Made by a program: the position numbers and the translations under genes. A stretch of 36,448 bases of DNA from Acidovorax defluvii (lineage in GTDB: Bacteria; Pseudomonadota; Gammaproteobacteria; Burkholderiales; Burkholderiaceae_C), in NCBI GenBank assembly GCA_003268905.1, contig QLTU01000030.1, forward strand, positions 1-36,448, read 5' to 3'. Below are positions 1 to 10,843 of the stretch, one piece after another; the first letter of the stretch is position 1, and each line of letters starts with the position of its first letter. A model generated the notes under the pieces. The model was not told the DNA's origin. It did no database searches and was given only the letters and a program-made list of their open reading frames with translations.

Positions 1-58
1 AACCCGAAGGTCTTTGCACTTTCTTCACCAGCCACCGCCTCCGGCAACTCGCTACTCT

Positions 59-101
59 CAGCGCAGCCTTGAATTATATACCGGGTTTTTACCCAGATAA
101 A
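59..101 (-). promoter_or_regulatory. Strong promoter-like site (proximal, P2-like) reading off the left edge
   Basis: On the minus strand a perfect -10 TATAAT lies at 73-78. A weak -35 (TTTATC) lies at 96-101, with a 17-bp spacer. Four bases after the -10 comes GGCTGCGCTG (59-68). The region upstream is A/T-rich. The transcript would run leftward out of the window, so its product is not visible. The same layout recurs at 172-191, which suggests tandem promoters of a highly expressed RNA operon. This is inference; the downstream gene is not in the window. Confidence 0.45.
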
Positions 102-171
102 CCCAAAATCACACCTTTTTGCAAACCTTCTTCTCCACCACCCAGATCTTCCCAACAGGGACACCTCTGAA

Positions 172-191
172 CAGCGAAGCCTGCAACTATA
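172..191 (-). promoter_or_regulatory. Second promoter-like site (distal, P1-like)
   Basis: The minus strand shows TATAGT at 186-191, then four bases, then GGCTTCGCTG at 172-181. This matches the arrangement at 59-78 (nine of ten bases of the GGCT-CGCTG block are identical). The two -10 boxes are 113 bp apart, close to the P1-P2 spacing of enterobacterial rRNA operons. No good -35 is visible at the normal distance, so the call rests on the repeated architecture. Confidence 0.3.
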
Positions 192-265
192 GCATGGAAA
201 AATGAGGAAAACCGGAAATGCGGGGACACGTCATCTGCATTTTTGGAATACCATACCAGCGGCCC

Positions 266-790
266 TCAAACTTTCCACTTCTCAAGCAACTTGTCGGGTC
301 CCAAGCTGTCATAGCCCTCGAACGGCTGGTGGATCCAAGGATTGGTGGACAAGAATTCCACCGAGTAGTCAGGCGAGAAAGTTGACTGCCCCTTCGTCCA
401 GATAACCGCGCTTCGCAACTCCGATATGGGAGCGTAGCTCGTCTTGAGCATGTCGATCACCGCATGCAGCGTATGACCGGAGTCTGCCAGATCATCTACC
501 AACAACACACGCCCTGCAATTTCACCCTTGGGGGTTGTGATGAAGCGTGCGATATCCAGGTGACCTTGAACCGTACCGGCTTCAGCACGGTAGGAACTCG
601 TCGACATGATTGCCAAAGGTTTGTCAAAGATGCGGCTCAGGATATCTCCTGGACGCAATCCACCTCGAGCAAGACAAAGGATGGTGTCGAACTCCCATCC
701 CGACTGATACACTTTTAGAGCAAGTTTTTCGATAAGGCTGTGATACTCGTCATAGCTCACGTAGAGATGTTTGCCGTCTTCCGTCAACAT
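266..790 (-). CDS. Purine-type phosphoribosyltransferase
   Basis: This 174-residue protein is a type I phosphoribosyltransferase. Its PRPP-binding loop VLLVDDLADSGHT is at about residues 95-107, and an earlier LCLARGGLRPGDIL loop helps bind pyrophosphate. Family knowledge places it near hypoxanthine/xanthine phosphoribosyltransferases, which convert a free purine base and PRPP to the nucleotide. The exact base cannot be read from the sequence. It follows purA by 52 bp on the same strand, so the pair would link AMP synthesis with purine salvage. The ATG at 790 has AGGAG five bases upstream, which fixes the start. The gap to purA holds a copy of the AGCGCT-stem repeat. No clear terminator is seen after the stop. 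Confidence 0.85.
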   Translation of the reverse strand: MLTEDGKHLYVSYDEYHSLIEKLALKVYQSGWEFDTILCLARGGLRPGDILSRIFDKPLAIMSTSSYRAEAGTVQGHLDIARFITTPKGEIAGRVLLVDDLADSGHTLHAVIDMLKTSYAPISELRSAVIWTKGQSTFSPDYSVEFLSTNPWIHQPFEGYDSLGPDKLLEKWKV

Positions 791-800
791 GTTCGCTCCT

Positions 801-841
801 GATTTGATAGCTGGTAGCGCTCAAAAATAAGCGCCTAGAGT
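801..841 (+). repeat. AGCGCT-stem intergenic repeat, copy A
   Basis: The sequence GATAGCTGGTAGCGCT, then a short A/T loop, then AAGCGCCTAGAG fills most of the gap between purA and the phosphoribosyltransferase gene. It can fold through TAGCGC pairing with GCGC(C)TA. Three related copies lie at 27487, 29481 and 34281. It abuts the Shine-Dalgarno of the phosphoribosyltransferase gene. Confidence 0.6.
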
Positions 842-842
842 G

Positions 843-2228
<1,386 letters not shown>

Positions 2229-3392
2229 TCAATTGTCAGTTGCTTCAATAGCTTGCACGATCCACTGTCCAGAAACTGATACCAGTTCTCGATCGCAATG
2301 GAACTCATCCACTTCACTTTCATGCCCCGGCAACACGCAGACAACGGTTTCGCCGCAACTACGCAAAGCCGCAATGGCCGCATGGACGTCATGCGAATCG
2401 CCCCACGGCGCCCGGATGGCAGCCTTGAGTCCGCGCGGCGACACCACGCTCACCACCTGCTTGATGTCAAGGCTGAAGCCAGCGGCGGGCCGATTGCGAC
2501 CAAACACGGCACCGACTTCGTCGTAGCGCCCACCTCGCACCAGCGCATCGCTGGCGCCAGGGGCATAGATGGCAAAGCGCATTCCGCTGTAATAGGCGTA
2601 GCCCCTCAAATCGGCCAGATCAAAACTGACACGGACGCCTTGAACACGGGAAGCCAGCCACTTCAAATTCAATAGCACTTCGCGCACGCCAGGCGTGCGC
2701 TGCAGTGCTTTTTCTGCTTCAACAAGAACCTCTTCGTCGCCATACATCTGCAACAACGCCAGCAAGCCCTCGCGCGATGCCGCGGGGAAATGGCGTGACA
2801 GGAAGGCCAACTCACTGGCGTCCTTGTTTGCCAAAGCCGTGTGGATGGACTGAAGCAAAGGGGCATCCACCGGCACGCCGGCAAGCAAACTACGAACAAT
2901 ACGCACGTCAGCAAGGTCCACGCTGGTGTCCTGCACATTCGCAACCCGCAGGCAATCCAGGGATAGCTGCACAGCCTCAAGGTCAGCTTCCAACCCGGCA
3001 TGGCCATAAATTTCTGCGCCAAACTGCAGAGGCTCACGCGTCGCATGAGGACGGTCAGGGCGCGTGTGCACCACCGGGCCGCAGTAACACAGCCGGGTTA
3101 CGCCCTTGCGATTCAACAAATGGGCATCAATGCGGGCGACTTGGGGTGTGGTGTCGGCGCGCAAACCTAGTGACCGACCAGAGAGCTGGTCGACCAACTT
3201 GAAGGTCTGCAGATCAAGCGCCTCGCCGGTTCCCGTCAGCAAAGACTCCAGGTGCTCCAGCAAGGGCGGCATGACAAGCTCATAGCCATAGCAGCGGGCT
3301 GTATCAAGCAGCCCGCGACGCAATTCTTCGATGTGCCGTGCTTCAGACGGCAAGACATCGGCAATGTGATCCGGCAGGACCCAAGCAGACAT
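2229..3392 (-). CDS. hisZ: ATP phosphoribosyltransferase regulatory subunit HisZ
   Basis: HisZ is a catalytically dead paralogue of histidyl-tRNA synthetase. It pairs with short-form HisG to make the first enzyme of histidine biosynthesis and confers histidine feedback. The 387 residues show the class II synthetase fold: an N-terminal [19 protein letters not shown] stretch, a degenerate motif 2 (about 74-115, with [11 protein letters not shown] and [17 protein letters not shown]), and [12 protein letters not shown] plus [21 protein letters not shown] near the end. It lacks the anticodon-binding domain of true HisS, which is encoded at 10844-12145. The order hflC-yjeT-hisZ-purA is conserved in beta-proteobacteria. 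The start ATG at 3392 lacks a clear Shine-Dalgarno. Confidence 0.93.
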   Translation of the reverse strand: MSAWVLPDHIADVLPSEARHIEELRRGLLDTARCYGYELVMPPLLEHLESLLTGTGEALDLQTFKLVDQLSGRSLGLRADTTPQVARIDAHLLNRKGVTRLCYCGPVVHTRPDRPHATREPLQFGAEIYGHAGLEADLEAVQLSLDCLRVANVQDTSVDLADVRIVRSLLAGVPVDAPLLQSIHTALANKDASELAFLSRHFPAASREGLLALLQMYGDEEVLVEAEKALQRTPGVREVLLNLKWLASRVQGVRVSFDLADLRGYAYYSGMRFAIYAPGASDALVRGGRYDEVGAVFGRNRPAAGFSLDIKQVVSVVSPRGLKAAIRAPWGDSHDVHAAIAALRSCGETVVCVLPGHESEVDEFHCDRELVSVSGQWIVQAIEATDN

Positions 3393-3484
3393 GGAAATTG
3401 GAAGGCTGTTAAAAACGCGATTCTACCGGCAGGGACGAAGTAACCCGAAAGCCCCCGCAGGCTTGGGAGTCGCGCTCGGCAGAA

Positions 3485-3670
3485 TCAGAAAAGCAGCATC
3501 ACGATGCCAGACAGAATGCAAAGCAATGCAAAGAACCGAATTTGGCCATCACGCAACTGCACCATTTGCGTAAACACACGGCGCCAGCTGGCAGGTGACA
3601 GGAACGGCAAGAGCCCCTCGATCACCAACACCAAAGCGAACGCCGTCCAGAGACTATCGGTCAACTCCAT
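3485..3670 (-). CDS. Small inner-membrane protein, DUF2065 (YjeT-like)
   Basis: This 61-residue protein consists of two hydrophobic helices (about residues 7-24 and 44-61) joined by a short loop with RRVFTQMVQL and RDGQIRFFA. The layout and position directly after hflC match the YjeT/DUF2065 family, which sits between hflC and purA in Escherichia coli. Function is unknown. The link to the HflKC-FtsH complex is suggested only by conserved neighbourhood. The ATG at 3670 lies 18 bp after the hflC stop. Its small size makes it easy to miss, but length, composition and position all fit the family. Confidence 0.85.
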   Translation of the reverse strand: MELTDSLWTAFALVLVIEGLLPFLSPASWRRVFTQMVQLRDGQIRFFALLCILSGIVMLLF

Positions 3671-3688
3671 GTAATGCAGCCAATGGCA

Positions 3689-4597
3689 TCATTTGCGGGC
3701 CGGCTGCACAGCGGGGGAACTCGAGCCACCCCGAAAGACCTTGAAAAACTCAGACGAAGAAGGGTCCAGCACCATAACGTCGCTCTTCTTGCTGAAGCTT
3801 GCCTTGTAAGCCTCAAGACTGCGATAGAACTGAGCAAATTGAGGGTCGCGGCCAAAAGATTCAGCATAAATGCGCGCGGCCTCGGCATCCCCTTCACCCT
3901 TCACTTTTTGCGCATCGCGGTAGGCATTGGCAATGGTGATCTCGCGCTGACGATCCGCATCGGCACGGATCTTCTCCCCTTCAGCTCCGCCCGTGGAACG
4001 CAACTCATTGGCCACGCGCTTGCGCTCTGCCTCCATACGGCGATAGACGGATTCCGTGATCGCCTCAACATAGTCCACCCGGGTAATGCGAACATCGACA
4101 ACGTCTACACCCCAAGGCTTGGCACCGCGGACGGTTTCCAGAACCTCGCGCTTCACGTCCGCCATCAAGTCCTCTCGCTTGAGTGACAAGAGTTCCTTGA
4201 CGGTTCGCTTGTTGATTTCTTCCTGAAACGCATTGCGCACCACCCGATTGAGCTGCATTGCGCCAGCAGTCTCATCCAGTCCGACATTACGTATGTATTC
4301 GGTCGGCTCGGAAATGCGCCAGCGCACATACCAATCGATCACCACGCGTTGTTTTTCCGCCGTCAGCATGGGCTCGGTATCCGTGCTGTCGAGCGTCAAC
4401 AACCGCTTGTCGATATAGGACACATTCTGAAATGGGGGCGGCAGCTTGAAGTTCAGCCCCGGTTCCGTGATGACCTCCTTGATCTGCCCGAGGGCGTACA
4501 GCACACCAAACTGGCGCTGATCCACCACGAAGAGCATGGAGCTCATCAATGCGAGAACTACCAGAACGGTAGAAGCAATAAATCCAACTCGGTTCAC
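3689..4597 (-). CDS. hflC: HflC, FtsH protease modulator subunit
   Basis: HflC forms with HflK a large membrane cage around the FtsH protease and restrains its action on membrane proteins. The 302-residue protein has one N-terminal membrane segment (about residues 7-25), then a prohibitin/SPFH domain with DQRQFGVLYALGQIKEVITE. A long helical region follows (about 180-260), with the conserved YVEAITESVYRRMEAERKRVA and an alanine/glutamate-rich coiled coil. The start is GTG at 4597; AGGAG lies seven bases upstream and the next in-frame Met would delete the anchor. It follows hflK by nine bases, so the two are translated together. Confidence 0.95.
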   Translation of the reverse strand: MNRVGFIASTVLVVLALMSSMLFVVDQRQFGVLYALGQIKEVITEPGLNFKLPPPFQNVSYIDKRLLTLDSTDTEPMLTAEKQRVVIDWYVRWRISEPTEYIRNVGLDETAGAMQLNRVVRNAFQEEINKRTVKELLSLKREDLMADVKREVLETVRGAKPWGVDVVDVRITRVDYVEAITESVYRRMEAERKRVANELRSTGGAEGEKIRADADRQREITIANAYRDAQKVKGEGDAEAARIYAESFGRDPQFAQFYRSLEAYKASFSKKSDVMVLDPSSSEFFKVFRGGSSSPAVQPARK

Positions 4598-4606
4598 AAA
4601 ATGCTC

Positions 4607-5968
4607 CTATCGGGTTTCACGGTCACGCGTGCGACTGCTGTCACGCGCACGGGAATCGTTCGACAAACTACCGGCCGCAGCCGATGACGGCACCGCAACC
4701 GCCCCGCCACTGGCGGGTACTTCAACAGCGCCGGACGACTGCGCAACTCCCTGCATGATCTTGTCCAGCGGCAGATAGAGTAGGTTCGAACCCTGCCGGG
4801 ACTCCACCAACACCTTGGTGACGTTGCCATAAATCTGCTGCATGGACTCCAGGTACATCCGGTCACGCGTAACCTGAGGGGCCTTCTGGTATTCCGCCAG
4901 AACGGAAGTGAAACGTTGTGCATCACCTTGGGCTTGGGCCACGATGCGGGCCTTGTAAGCGGCCGCCTCTTCCTTCAGGCGCGAAGCAGAGCCAACAGCA
5001 CGTGGAATCACATCGTTGGCATAGGCCTCCGCTTCGTTCTTTGCCCGCTCCCTCTCCTGCCCAGCCTTCAATACATCGTCAAAAGATGCCTGAACCTGCT
5101 CAGGTGGGCGCACGCCTCCTTGCTGCAAATTGATGCCAACCACCTCCACGCCCACTTTGTAGCGATCCAGGATTGTCTGCATCAACGTGCGCACCCTTGG
5201 TGCAATCTGATCGCGCTCTTCAGCCAAAGCTGTGTCCATACGCATCTTGCCAACCACCTCGCGCACCGCAGTCTCTGCAGCCTGCACCACGGCATCTGCT
5301 GGATTCTTGCTTTCAAAAAGCCAAGCCCGGGCATCGCTCAAGCGGTACTGGACAGCAAACTTGATTTCGACAATGTTTTCATCTTCGGTCAACATGGCCG
5401 ACTCGCGCAGCCCGGTGCTTTTGATGACATTGTCCCGCCCCACGTCAGCAGATCGTATCTGGGTCACAAAAACCAGTTCGTGACGCTCGATCGGATAAGG
5501 AAGACGCCAGTTGAAACCAGCCCCTTTCGTACTCTGGTATTTGCCAAATTGCGTAATGACTGCCTGCTGACCTTCCTGGACGATAAAAATACCGGTCCCC
5601 ATCCAGATCACAAAAACAATACCGGCAATGAGCCCGATGCCCACGCCAGCACTCTTCATGTCTGGTTGAAACCCACCTCCATTGCCCCCACCAGGACCGC
5701 GCGAGCCACCGTTCTTGTTGCCGAACAGCCCGCCCAGCTTACGGTTGAGGTCGCGCCACAATTCATCCAGATCAGGCGGTTGCCCGGTGGGGCCGGAATC
5801 ACGCCCACGCCCACCAGCAGCCGGTGCTGGTGGGCGCTCAGACTCAGGGCGACTGCCATCCTCTGCCTTGTCCTCGCCGCGCCCCCATCGTGGATCGTTC
5901 AAATTGAACATCCCACGGATGCGTTCCGGCAGCATGGCCCAGCGTGGGTTACGGTTTTGGAAATTCAT
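4607..5968 (-). CDS. hflK: HflK, FtsH protease modulator subunit
   Basis: HflK is the partner of HflC in the membrane complex that modulates FtsH. The 453-residue protein has a cytosolic Gly/Pro/Arg-rich N-terminus (about 1-105, with GGSRGPGGGNGGG). One membrane segment follows (about 110-132), then an SPFH domain with VQEGQQAVITQFGKY and a coiled coil ending about residue 400. The C-terminal tail is Ser/Ala/Arg-rich (SRARDSSRTRDRETR). The ATG at 5968 is preferred over a TTG six bases upstream. It follows hflX by 53 bp; the order hfq-hflX-hflK-hflC matches the classical operon. Confidence 0.95.
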   Translation of the reverse strand: MNFQNRNPRWAMLPERIRGMFNLNDPRWGRGEDKAEDGSRPESERPPAPAAGGRGRDSGPTGQPPDLDELWRDLNRKLGGLFGNKNGGSRGPGGGNGGGFQPDMKSAGVGIGLIAGIVFVIWMGTGIFIVQEGQQAVITQFGKYQSTKGAGFNWRLPYPIERHELVFVTQIRSADVGRDNVIKSTGLRESAMLTEDENIVEIKFAVQYRLSDARAWLFESKNPADAVVQAAETAVREVVGKMRMDTALAEERDQIAPRVRTLMQTILDRYKVGVEVVGINLQQGGVRPPEQVQASFDDVLKAGQERERAKNEAEAYANDVIPRAVGSASRLKEEAAAYKARIVAQAQGDAQRFTSVLAEYQKAPQVTRDRMYLESMQQIYGNVTKVLVESRQGSNLLYLPLDKIMQGVAQSSGAVEVPASGGAVAVPSSAAAGSLSNDSRARDSSRTRDRETR

Positions 5969-6021
5969 GCGCAAAATCTCTGGTTCTCTGATGACATTGT
6001 TTCAACCGGCATTGTGCCCAA

Positions 6022-7251
6022 TCAAGACGCTTCGGTCGGGAATTCAGCGAGATCGCCTGGGGTCATGTCAGTCTGGGCCGCAAGTAGGGTCTGGGCCAAT
6101 TTCTGCCGCAGCGCACCTAGACCCTCACCAGTCTTCGCACTGACAAACAGACGGTCTACTGGTCGACCGTCCAGGTCGTACATATCCTGCAACAAGGCGG
6201 GGCGCTGCTCAGGCGGCACCGCATCAAGTTTGTTGAACACCAGCAGTTGGGCAATATCGGCCGCACCGATCTCGCGCAACACCCGTTGAACTTGATCGAT
6301 CTGCTCAGGAAAGTTGGGGTTGGATGCATCGACGACATGCAGCAGCAAATCCGCATCCACCGCCTCCTGCAGCGTGGCCTGGAAGGCATCTACCAGGCCG
6401 TGCGGCAAATCTCGGATAAAGCCGACGGTGTCGGATAGCGACACGGATCTATCGGCCTCCCCCAAATACAGTTGCCGCGTTGTTGTATCCAGTGTTGCAA
6501 ACAGCTGATCAGCAGCATACGCCCTGGCCTTTACCAAGGCATTGAACAAGGTCGATTTACCGGCGTTGGTATAGCCCACCAGGGAAATATTGAAGGTTTC
6601 ACGCCGCTCACGCTGGCGCCGTTGGGTCGAGCGCTGGCGCTTCACCTTGACAAGGCGTTCCTTGGTCCGTTTGACAGCGTCGCTGATCATGCGGCGATCA
6701 AGCTCAATCTGAGTTTCGCCCGGCCCCCCACGCGCACCGATTCCGCCCCGCTGACGCTCCAGGTGCGACCATCGACGAACGAGGCGAGTACTCAGGTACT
6801 GCAGACGAGCCAATTCGACCTGCAGTTTGCCTTCGTGGCTGCGTGCTCGCTGCGCAAAAATCTCCAGAATCAGCAACGTTCGATCATTCACCGGCAATTC
6901 AAGATGACGCTCGAGATTGCGCTGCTGTGCGGGACTCAGCGATTGGTCAAAAAGCACTTCTACGGCACCGTGCATTTGGGCAAGCATACGGATCTCATCC
7001 GCCTTGCCCGAGCCGACAAAAAGCGCAGCATCCGGCGCCTTGCGCTTGCACGTGATGCGCGCAACGGGCTCAAGACCAGCAGTTTGCGCCAGCAACCCCA
7101 GCTCTTCGAGGTTTGAATCGAAATGGGGAAGCCCGAAATCGACGCCCACCAAAAGTACTGGAGCGCTGGGAGTGCGAGTGGAATCAGTGGAACTCAAACG
7201 AACCGGCCCATCTGCGGGGCCGACCTTTGATGGTCGGCTGTGCGACGCCAT
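6022..7251 (-). CDS. hflX: Ribosome-associated GTPase HflX
   Basis: HflX is a GTPase that splits stalled ribosomes and binds the 50S subunit. The 409-residue protein has an N-terminal HflX domain with the GSGKADEI loop (about 57-64) and the glycine-rich RGGIGARGGPGETQIE segment (about 162-177), followed by a G domain. GYTNAGKSTLFN is G1, DTVGFIRDLP is G3 and FNKLDAV is G4. The ATG at 7251 was chosen over a TTG six bases upstream; it lies six bases after the hfq stop. The acidic C-terminus is short. Close coupling to hfq is the normal arrangement in proteobacteria. Confidence 0.95.
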   Translation of the reverse strand: MASHSRPSKVGPADGPVRLSSTDSTRTPSAPVLLVGVDFGLPHFDSNLEELGLLAQTAGLEPVARITCKRKAPDAALFVGSGKADEIRMLAQMHGAVEVLFDQSLSPAQQRNLERHLELPVNDRTLLILEIFAQRARSHEGKLQVELARLQYLSTRLVRRWSHLERQRGGIGARGGPGETQIELDRRMISDAVKRTKERLVKVKRQRSTQRRQRERRETFNISLVGYTNAGKSTLFNALVKARAYAADQLFATLDTTTRQLYLGEADRSVSLSDTVGFIRDLPHGLVDAFQATLQEAVDADLLLHVVDASNPNFPEQIDQVQRVLREIGAADIAQLLVFNKLDAVPPEQRPALLQDMYDLDGRPVDRLFVSAKTGEGLGALRQKLAQTLLAAQTDMTPGDLAEFPTEAS

Positions 7252-7257
7252 CCACAA

Positions 7258-7515
7258 TCAGACGCCGCTGTTGTCGGCATCCGGGGCGGCGTCTGGTGTC
7301 AAGAAATTGACTGCACGTCCCGGCACAATTGTGGATATGGCGTGCTTATAAACCATCTGGGTCACTGTGTTGCGCAGCAACACCACATATTGGTCAAATG
7401 ATTCGATTTGTCCCTGCAGCTTGATACCGTTCACCAGATAAATGGAGACCGGCACATGCTCCTTGCGCAAGGCGTTCAGGAAAGGATCTTGCAGAAGTTG
7501 GCCTTTATTGCTCAC
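7258..7515 (-). CDS. hfq: RNA chaperone Hfq
   Basis: Hfq is a hexameric Sm-like chaperone that pairs small RNAs with mRNAs. The Sm1 region ([20 protein letters not shown]) and Sm2 motif YKHAIST, with the proximal-face [13 protein letters not shown] segment, are intact. The C-terminal tail is short, as is typical of beta-proteobacteria (85 residues total). The start is set at GTG 7515 (encoding VSNKGQLL), because GGAG lies six bases upstream and family members begin there. A TTG 18 bases earlier opens a longer frame but has no ribosome-binding site. Within the 107-bp gap to der, a weak promoter-like pair (TTGGCT at 7574-7579, TAAGGT at 7552-7557, 16-bp spacer) could give hfq its own transcript. 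Confidence 0.96.
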   Translation of the reverse strand: MSNKGQLLQDPFLNALRKEHVPVSIYLVNGIKLQGQIESFDQYVVLLRNTVTQMVYKHAISTIVPGRAVNFLTPDAAPDADNSGV

Positions 7516-7622
7516 GATATGCTCCGTGTTCAAGTGTTGTTGTAAACCAGCACCTTACCACAGCGCGCACCGCAGCCAAGCATAGACCTGCGTCAAACCC
7601 CTCCGCAGTTCACGCTCTTGCT

Positions 7623-8966
7623 CTAACTGGCGTCTTTGTCGGCAAAGGGATTGTGAGAAGTCTTCATTTCAATGCGCAGCGGCGTCCCCACAAGATCGAA
7701 TTCTTTGCGGAACCGCCCCTCCAGAAACCGCTTGAAAGCATCTGTCACATGCTCCAGGGAATTACCGTGGATCACAATAACCGGTGGATTCATGCCGCCT
7801 TGGTGGGCGTAACGCATCTTGGGGCGGAACATGCCCGCGCGCTTGGGCGCCTGAAATTGCACCGCCTCCAAAAGCACTCGTGTAAGCACCGGTGTCGACA
7901 TCTTGCAGGTAGCCGCCTTGTGCGCTTGGGCAATGGAAACCCAAAGGGGGCCAAGACCCTGCCTCTTTTTCGCCGAAATGAAATGCATTGCTGCAAATTT
8001 CAAGAATGCCAGCCGTGTCTCAATGGAGCGCTCAAGTAGTTGGCGCTGATAGTCATCGACGGCGTCCCACTTGTTGACGGCCAGAACCACAGCGCGCCCG
8101 CTCTCAAGAATGTAGCCCGCAATGTGTGCGTCCTGGTCTGTCACACCCTGGGTGGCGTCCACCAACAGCAACACTACATTCGCTGACTCGATCGCCTGCA
8201 GGGTTTTAACCACCGAGAACTTTTCGATTGCTTCAAACACCTTCCCCTTTCGGCGCAGACCGGCAGTGTCTACCAACTCAAATCGTTGCCCGTTGCGCTC
8301 AAAAGGCACCGTGATGGCGTCGCGCGTGGTGCCCGGCATATCAAATGCCACCAGCCGCTCTTCACCCAGCCACGTGTTGATCAGGGTGGACTTGCCCACA
8401 TTGGGACGACCGGCAACCGCCAACTTGATCACGCCTTTATCGACGCTTTCTTCGGTGTCGTCCGGATCCGGCAAATGAAGCGGCTCAAGAGCAAGATCGA
8501 CCAGCCCCCGGATACCCTGTCCGTGGGCGGCTGACACAGGGTAGACGTCTCCAAGGCCTAGTTCATAGAACTCTGCCAGCTGAATGCCCTGCAGCATGCC
8601 CTCGGCTTTGTTTGCCACCAGAATGCACGGTTTGCCAAGGCGACGCAGATAGTTCGCAATATCGTGATCCTGTGCCGAAACACCCGCGCGGGCATCCACT
8701 ACAAAGATCACCACATCGGCCTCCGCCACTGCCTGCTGCGTTTGCTTGGCCATCTCGCGGTAGATGCCGCTCGATGCGTCTGGCTCGAATCCCCCTGTGT
8801 CGATAACGATGTACTCGTGCTTGCCTTGCTTGCCGTTGCCGTAGTGCCTGTCGCGCGTCAATCCAGCAAAGTCGGCCACGATGGCATCCCGCGACTTTGT
8901 AAGACGGTTGAACAACGTGGATTTTCCGACGTTCGGACGCCCCACGAGGGCGATAACTGGCTTCAT
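7623..8966 (-). CDS. der: Ribosome assembly GTPase Der (EngA)
   Basis: Der is an essential GTPase with two tandem G domains that acts in late 50S subunit assembly. Both G1 loops are present: [15 protein letters not shown] (about residues 7-21) and [15 protein letters not shown] (about 185-199). So are both G3 motifs (DTGGF, DTAGL) and G4 motifs (NKAEG, NKWDA). The C-terminal KH-like domain (about 355-440) follows, with [12 protein letters not shown]. The ATG at 8966 encodes MKPVIALVG, the usual family start; a longer frame reaching 9011 overlaps bamB and is not used. It follows bamB by 13 bp. The length of 447 residues is standard. Confidence 0.96.
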   Translation of the reverse strand: MKPVIALVGRPNVGKSTLFNRLTKSRDAIVADFAGLTRDRHYGNGKQGKHEYIVIDTGGFEPDASSGIYREMAKQTQQAVAEADVVIFVVDARAGVSAQDHDIANYLRRLGKPCILVANKAEGMLQGIQLAEFYELGLGDVYPVSAAHGQGIRGLVDLALEPLHLPDPDDTEESVDKGVIKLAVAGRPNVGKSTLINTWLGEERLVAFDMPGTTRDAITVPFERNGQRFELVDTAGLRRKGKVFEAIEKFSVVKTLQAIESANVVLLLVDATQGVTDQDAHIAGYILESGRAVVLAVNKWDAVDDYQRQLLERSIETRLAFLKFAAMHFISAKKRQGLGPLWVSIAQAHKAATCKMSTPVLTRVLLEAVQFQAPKRAGMFRPKMRYAHQGGMNPPVIVIHGNSLEHVTDAFKRFLEGRFRKEFDLVGTPLRIEMKTSHNPFADKDAS

Positions 8967-8979
8967 TGAATGCAATCCA

Positions 8980-10146
8980 TTAATCAGGACGGAAGCCGTA
9001 TATCCCGCCATTGCGGGTTACGGCCACCAAGGTATCCGCAGCGACAACCGGCGCGGCGGCGATGCCGGAGGCATCCGTGGTCAAGCGATTCAAGGGACTG
9101 CCGTCGTTGCGAGACAGCAGATGCACGAGCCCGGCATCGTCCCCTACAACAACCGACCGCCCCAGGAGCAGCGGAGCCGTTAACTTTCGAAACTTGAGCC
9201 TATCCGATGTCCACGCACGCGTACCATCTGCTCTTCTCCAGGCAATCATTGAGCCATTGCTCTCAGACCCAAAGACAAGTTCGCCGTCACCATGGATGCC
9301 ATCGCTTCCAGCAGCAAGTTGTGTCCAGGCCACGGTTCCCCGTGAAGTGTTCACACAGCCCACCGTCGCTTGAAATGAGCGTGCGCAGACACTGTCGCCG
9401 ACACGAGAAACGCGGCCTACCAGTTCAACCAAACGCTCCACGTCGTTGGTGCCACGGGCACTGGCGAGAGGGGCCTCCCACCGTACACTGCCATTGTCAG
9501 GATTGAACCCAACGAGTCGTCCTGACAACCCGACCACCAGCGTGTCGCCCACAGCCAGAAGCACCCCGGATTGGCGCAACACCAAAGGCTCACCCGGGCG
9601 GGATTGAATCCACAAACGTCGCCCCGTCATTGCATCGTAGGCAGAAACCGACCGGTCAGCAGAAAGGACGAAAATGCGGTTTCCTGCAACCAAGGGGGCT
9701 GTGAATGTCTGCGTCTGCAGAGGCTGACGCCAAAGCTCACGACCAGACTCCATCACCACCAAAGCATTGCTGCGGGAAACTACGGCGGTCCATTTTCCGT
9801 CGCTTCCCACACCGGCCGAAAGAGGCTCCCCCAGCGCCGTGCGCCAAAGATCTGCCCCTGAGCGAGCATCCAAAGCAACCACAACGCCGTCCGCCGATGC
9901 GAGTGTCACCACATGGCCGCTGACATGCATATCCAAAGGAAGGCCCGCGACGCTTCCGATCCGCGCGGTCCATACATGGTTGACCCCCAGCACGGGCACA
10001 TTGAGCCCAAGATCTGCAGGCACAGGCTTGGAGCTCCCGCCCCAGAGAGAGCAACCACTCAAAACTGCCCCGACCAAAAGCACGGACGCGACATGCCTGG
10101 CGTGCGAGATCCAAGGCGAGGAACACGAGGTTAGAGCGAATCTCAT
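8980..10146 (-). CDS. bamB: Outer membrane assembly lipoprotein BamB
   Basis: BamB is a periplasmic eight-bladed beta-propeller lipoprotein of the BAM complex that inserts outer-membrane proteins. The 388 residues start with a basic/hydrophobic signal and a lipobox VLSGC (Cys32). Repeated PQQ-like blades follow, visible as [49 protein letters not shown] and [14 protein letters not shown]. The ATG at 10146 overlaps the stop of the upstream gene by four bases (ATGA), so the two are translationally coupled. The neighbours YfgM and Der match the usual yfgM-bamB-der order. Confidence 0.95.
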   Translation of the reverse strand: MRFALTSCSSPWISHARHVASVLLVGAVLSGCSLWGGSSKPVPADLGLNVPVLGVNHVWTARIGSVAGLPLDMHVSGHVVTLASADGVVVALDARSGADLWRTALGEPLSAGVGSDGKWTAVVSRSNALVVMESGRELWRQPLQTQTFTAPLVAGNRIFVLSADRSVSAYDAMTGRRLWIQSRPGEPLVLRQSGVLLAVGDTLVVGLSGRLVGFNPDNGSVRWEAPLASARGTNDVERLVELVGRVSRVGDSVCARSFQATVGCVNTSRGTVAWTQLAAGSDGIHGDGELVFGSESNGSMIAWRRADGTRAWTSDRLKFRKLTAPLLLGRSVVVGDDAGLVHLLSRNDGSPLNRLTTDASGIAAAPVVAADTLVAVTRNGGIYGFRPD

Positions 10147-10829
10147 TTTTTGTTCTCAGGTGTTGCACCAGCAGTCACATCAGCACCTTGTGGACGGACA
10201 CCCAGTGCGTTGAGCTTGACTTCCACCAAACGGCGATATTCCACGCGGTCATCAAACGCCTTGAATGCGCGGTTGTACTCAGTAACGGCTTGATCCTGTT
10301 TCCCCTGCAGAATCAAGATGTCCCCCTTGCGATCCGCGACAACCGCCTCGAACTCGGCTGGAAATGAGCCCGAGACCTGCTTGAGCGCTTCGTCCAGTTC
10401 CTTCTGATCCATCAGTACACTGGAAAGACGCAATCTGGCAAGCGCCTTGTAGCCGTCATCACTGGCCTTTTCTGCAACCCAAGTCAATGCTTCACTGGCG
10501 CCTTTGATGTTGCCGACATCCAGCATGGATTTTGCAAGCATCAGCCCAGCTTGGGCTGTCTGCGTTGTTCCCGCATAGCTGGCGCGCAGATCGCCGAATG
10601 CCTGCTCCATGCGAGCCTGGTCACCGGCACGAGCAGCTACATCCACGGCGTCAAAAAGTGCTGCCGCCTGAATTGCCTGGCGATTCTGCCAATACTGGTA
10701 CCCATTCCAGGCTGCTACAGAGCCAAAAATCAAGATTGCCAAGGCACTGATCAATGTCCCCCAGGTATTCCAAAAATGCTTGAGTTGATCAAGCTGCTCT
10801 TGTTCTTCGAGATCGAGGTGATTAGCCAT
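10143..10829 (-). CDS. yfgM: YfgM-type membrane-anchored TPR-like protein
   Basis: This 228-residue protein has a short acidic cytosolic N-terminus (MANHLDLEEQEQLDQLKHFW) and one membrane helix (about residues 24-43). A periplasmic helical-repeat domain follows, with pairs such as ALTWVAEKASDDGYKALARL and KGDILILQGKQDQAVTEY. This matches the YfgM family, a periplasmic partner of the SecYEG translocon that hands clients to chaperones. The ATG at 10829 is used; upstream frame to 10874 would run into hisS. The gene lies 14 bp after hisS and overlaps bamB by four bases. The C-terminus is Thr/Gly/Lys-rich and probably flexible. Confidence 0.9.
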   Translation of the reverse strand: MANHLDLEEQEQLDQLKHFWNTWGTLISALAILIFGSVAAWNGYQYWQNRQAIQAAALFDAVDVAARAGDQARMEQAFGDLRASYAGTTQTAQAGLMLAKSMLDVGNIKGASEALTWVAEKASDDGYKALARLRLSSVLMDQKELDEALKQVSGSFPAEFEAVVADRKGDILILQGKQDQAVTEYNRAFKAFDDRVEYRRLVEVKLNALGVRPQGADVTAGATPENKK

Positions 10830-10843
10830 GAATTTATTTGGAA

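Noticed and set aside
1..72. Plus-strand open frame ending at TGA 70-72 (23 codons), possibly a gene end entering from the left
   Set aside because: It overlaps the promoter-like structure on the other strand, has no recognisable motif, and is too short to judge.
4916..6289. A 457-codon plus-strand open frame across hflK and the end of hflX
   Set aside because: It is antisense to well-conserved genes and shows no domain.
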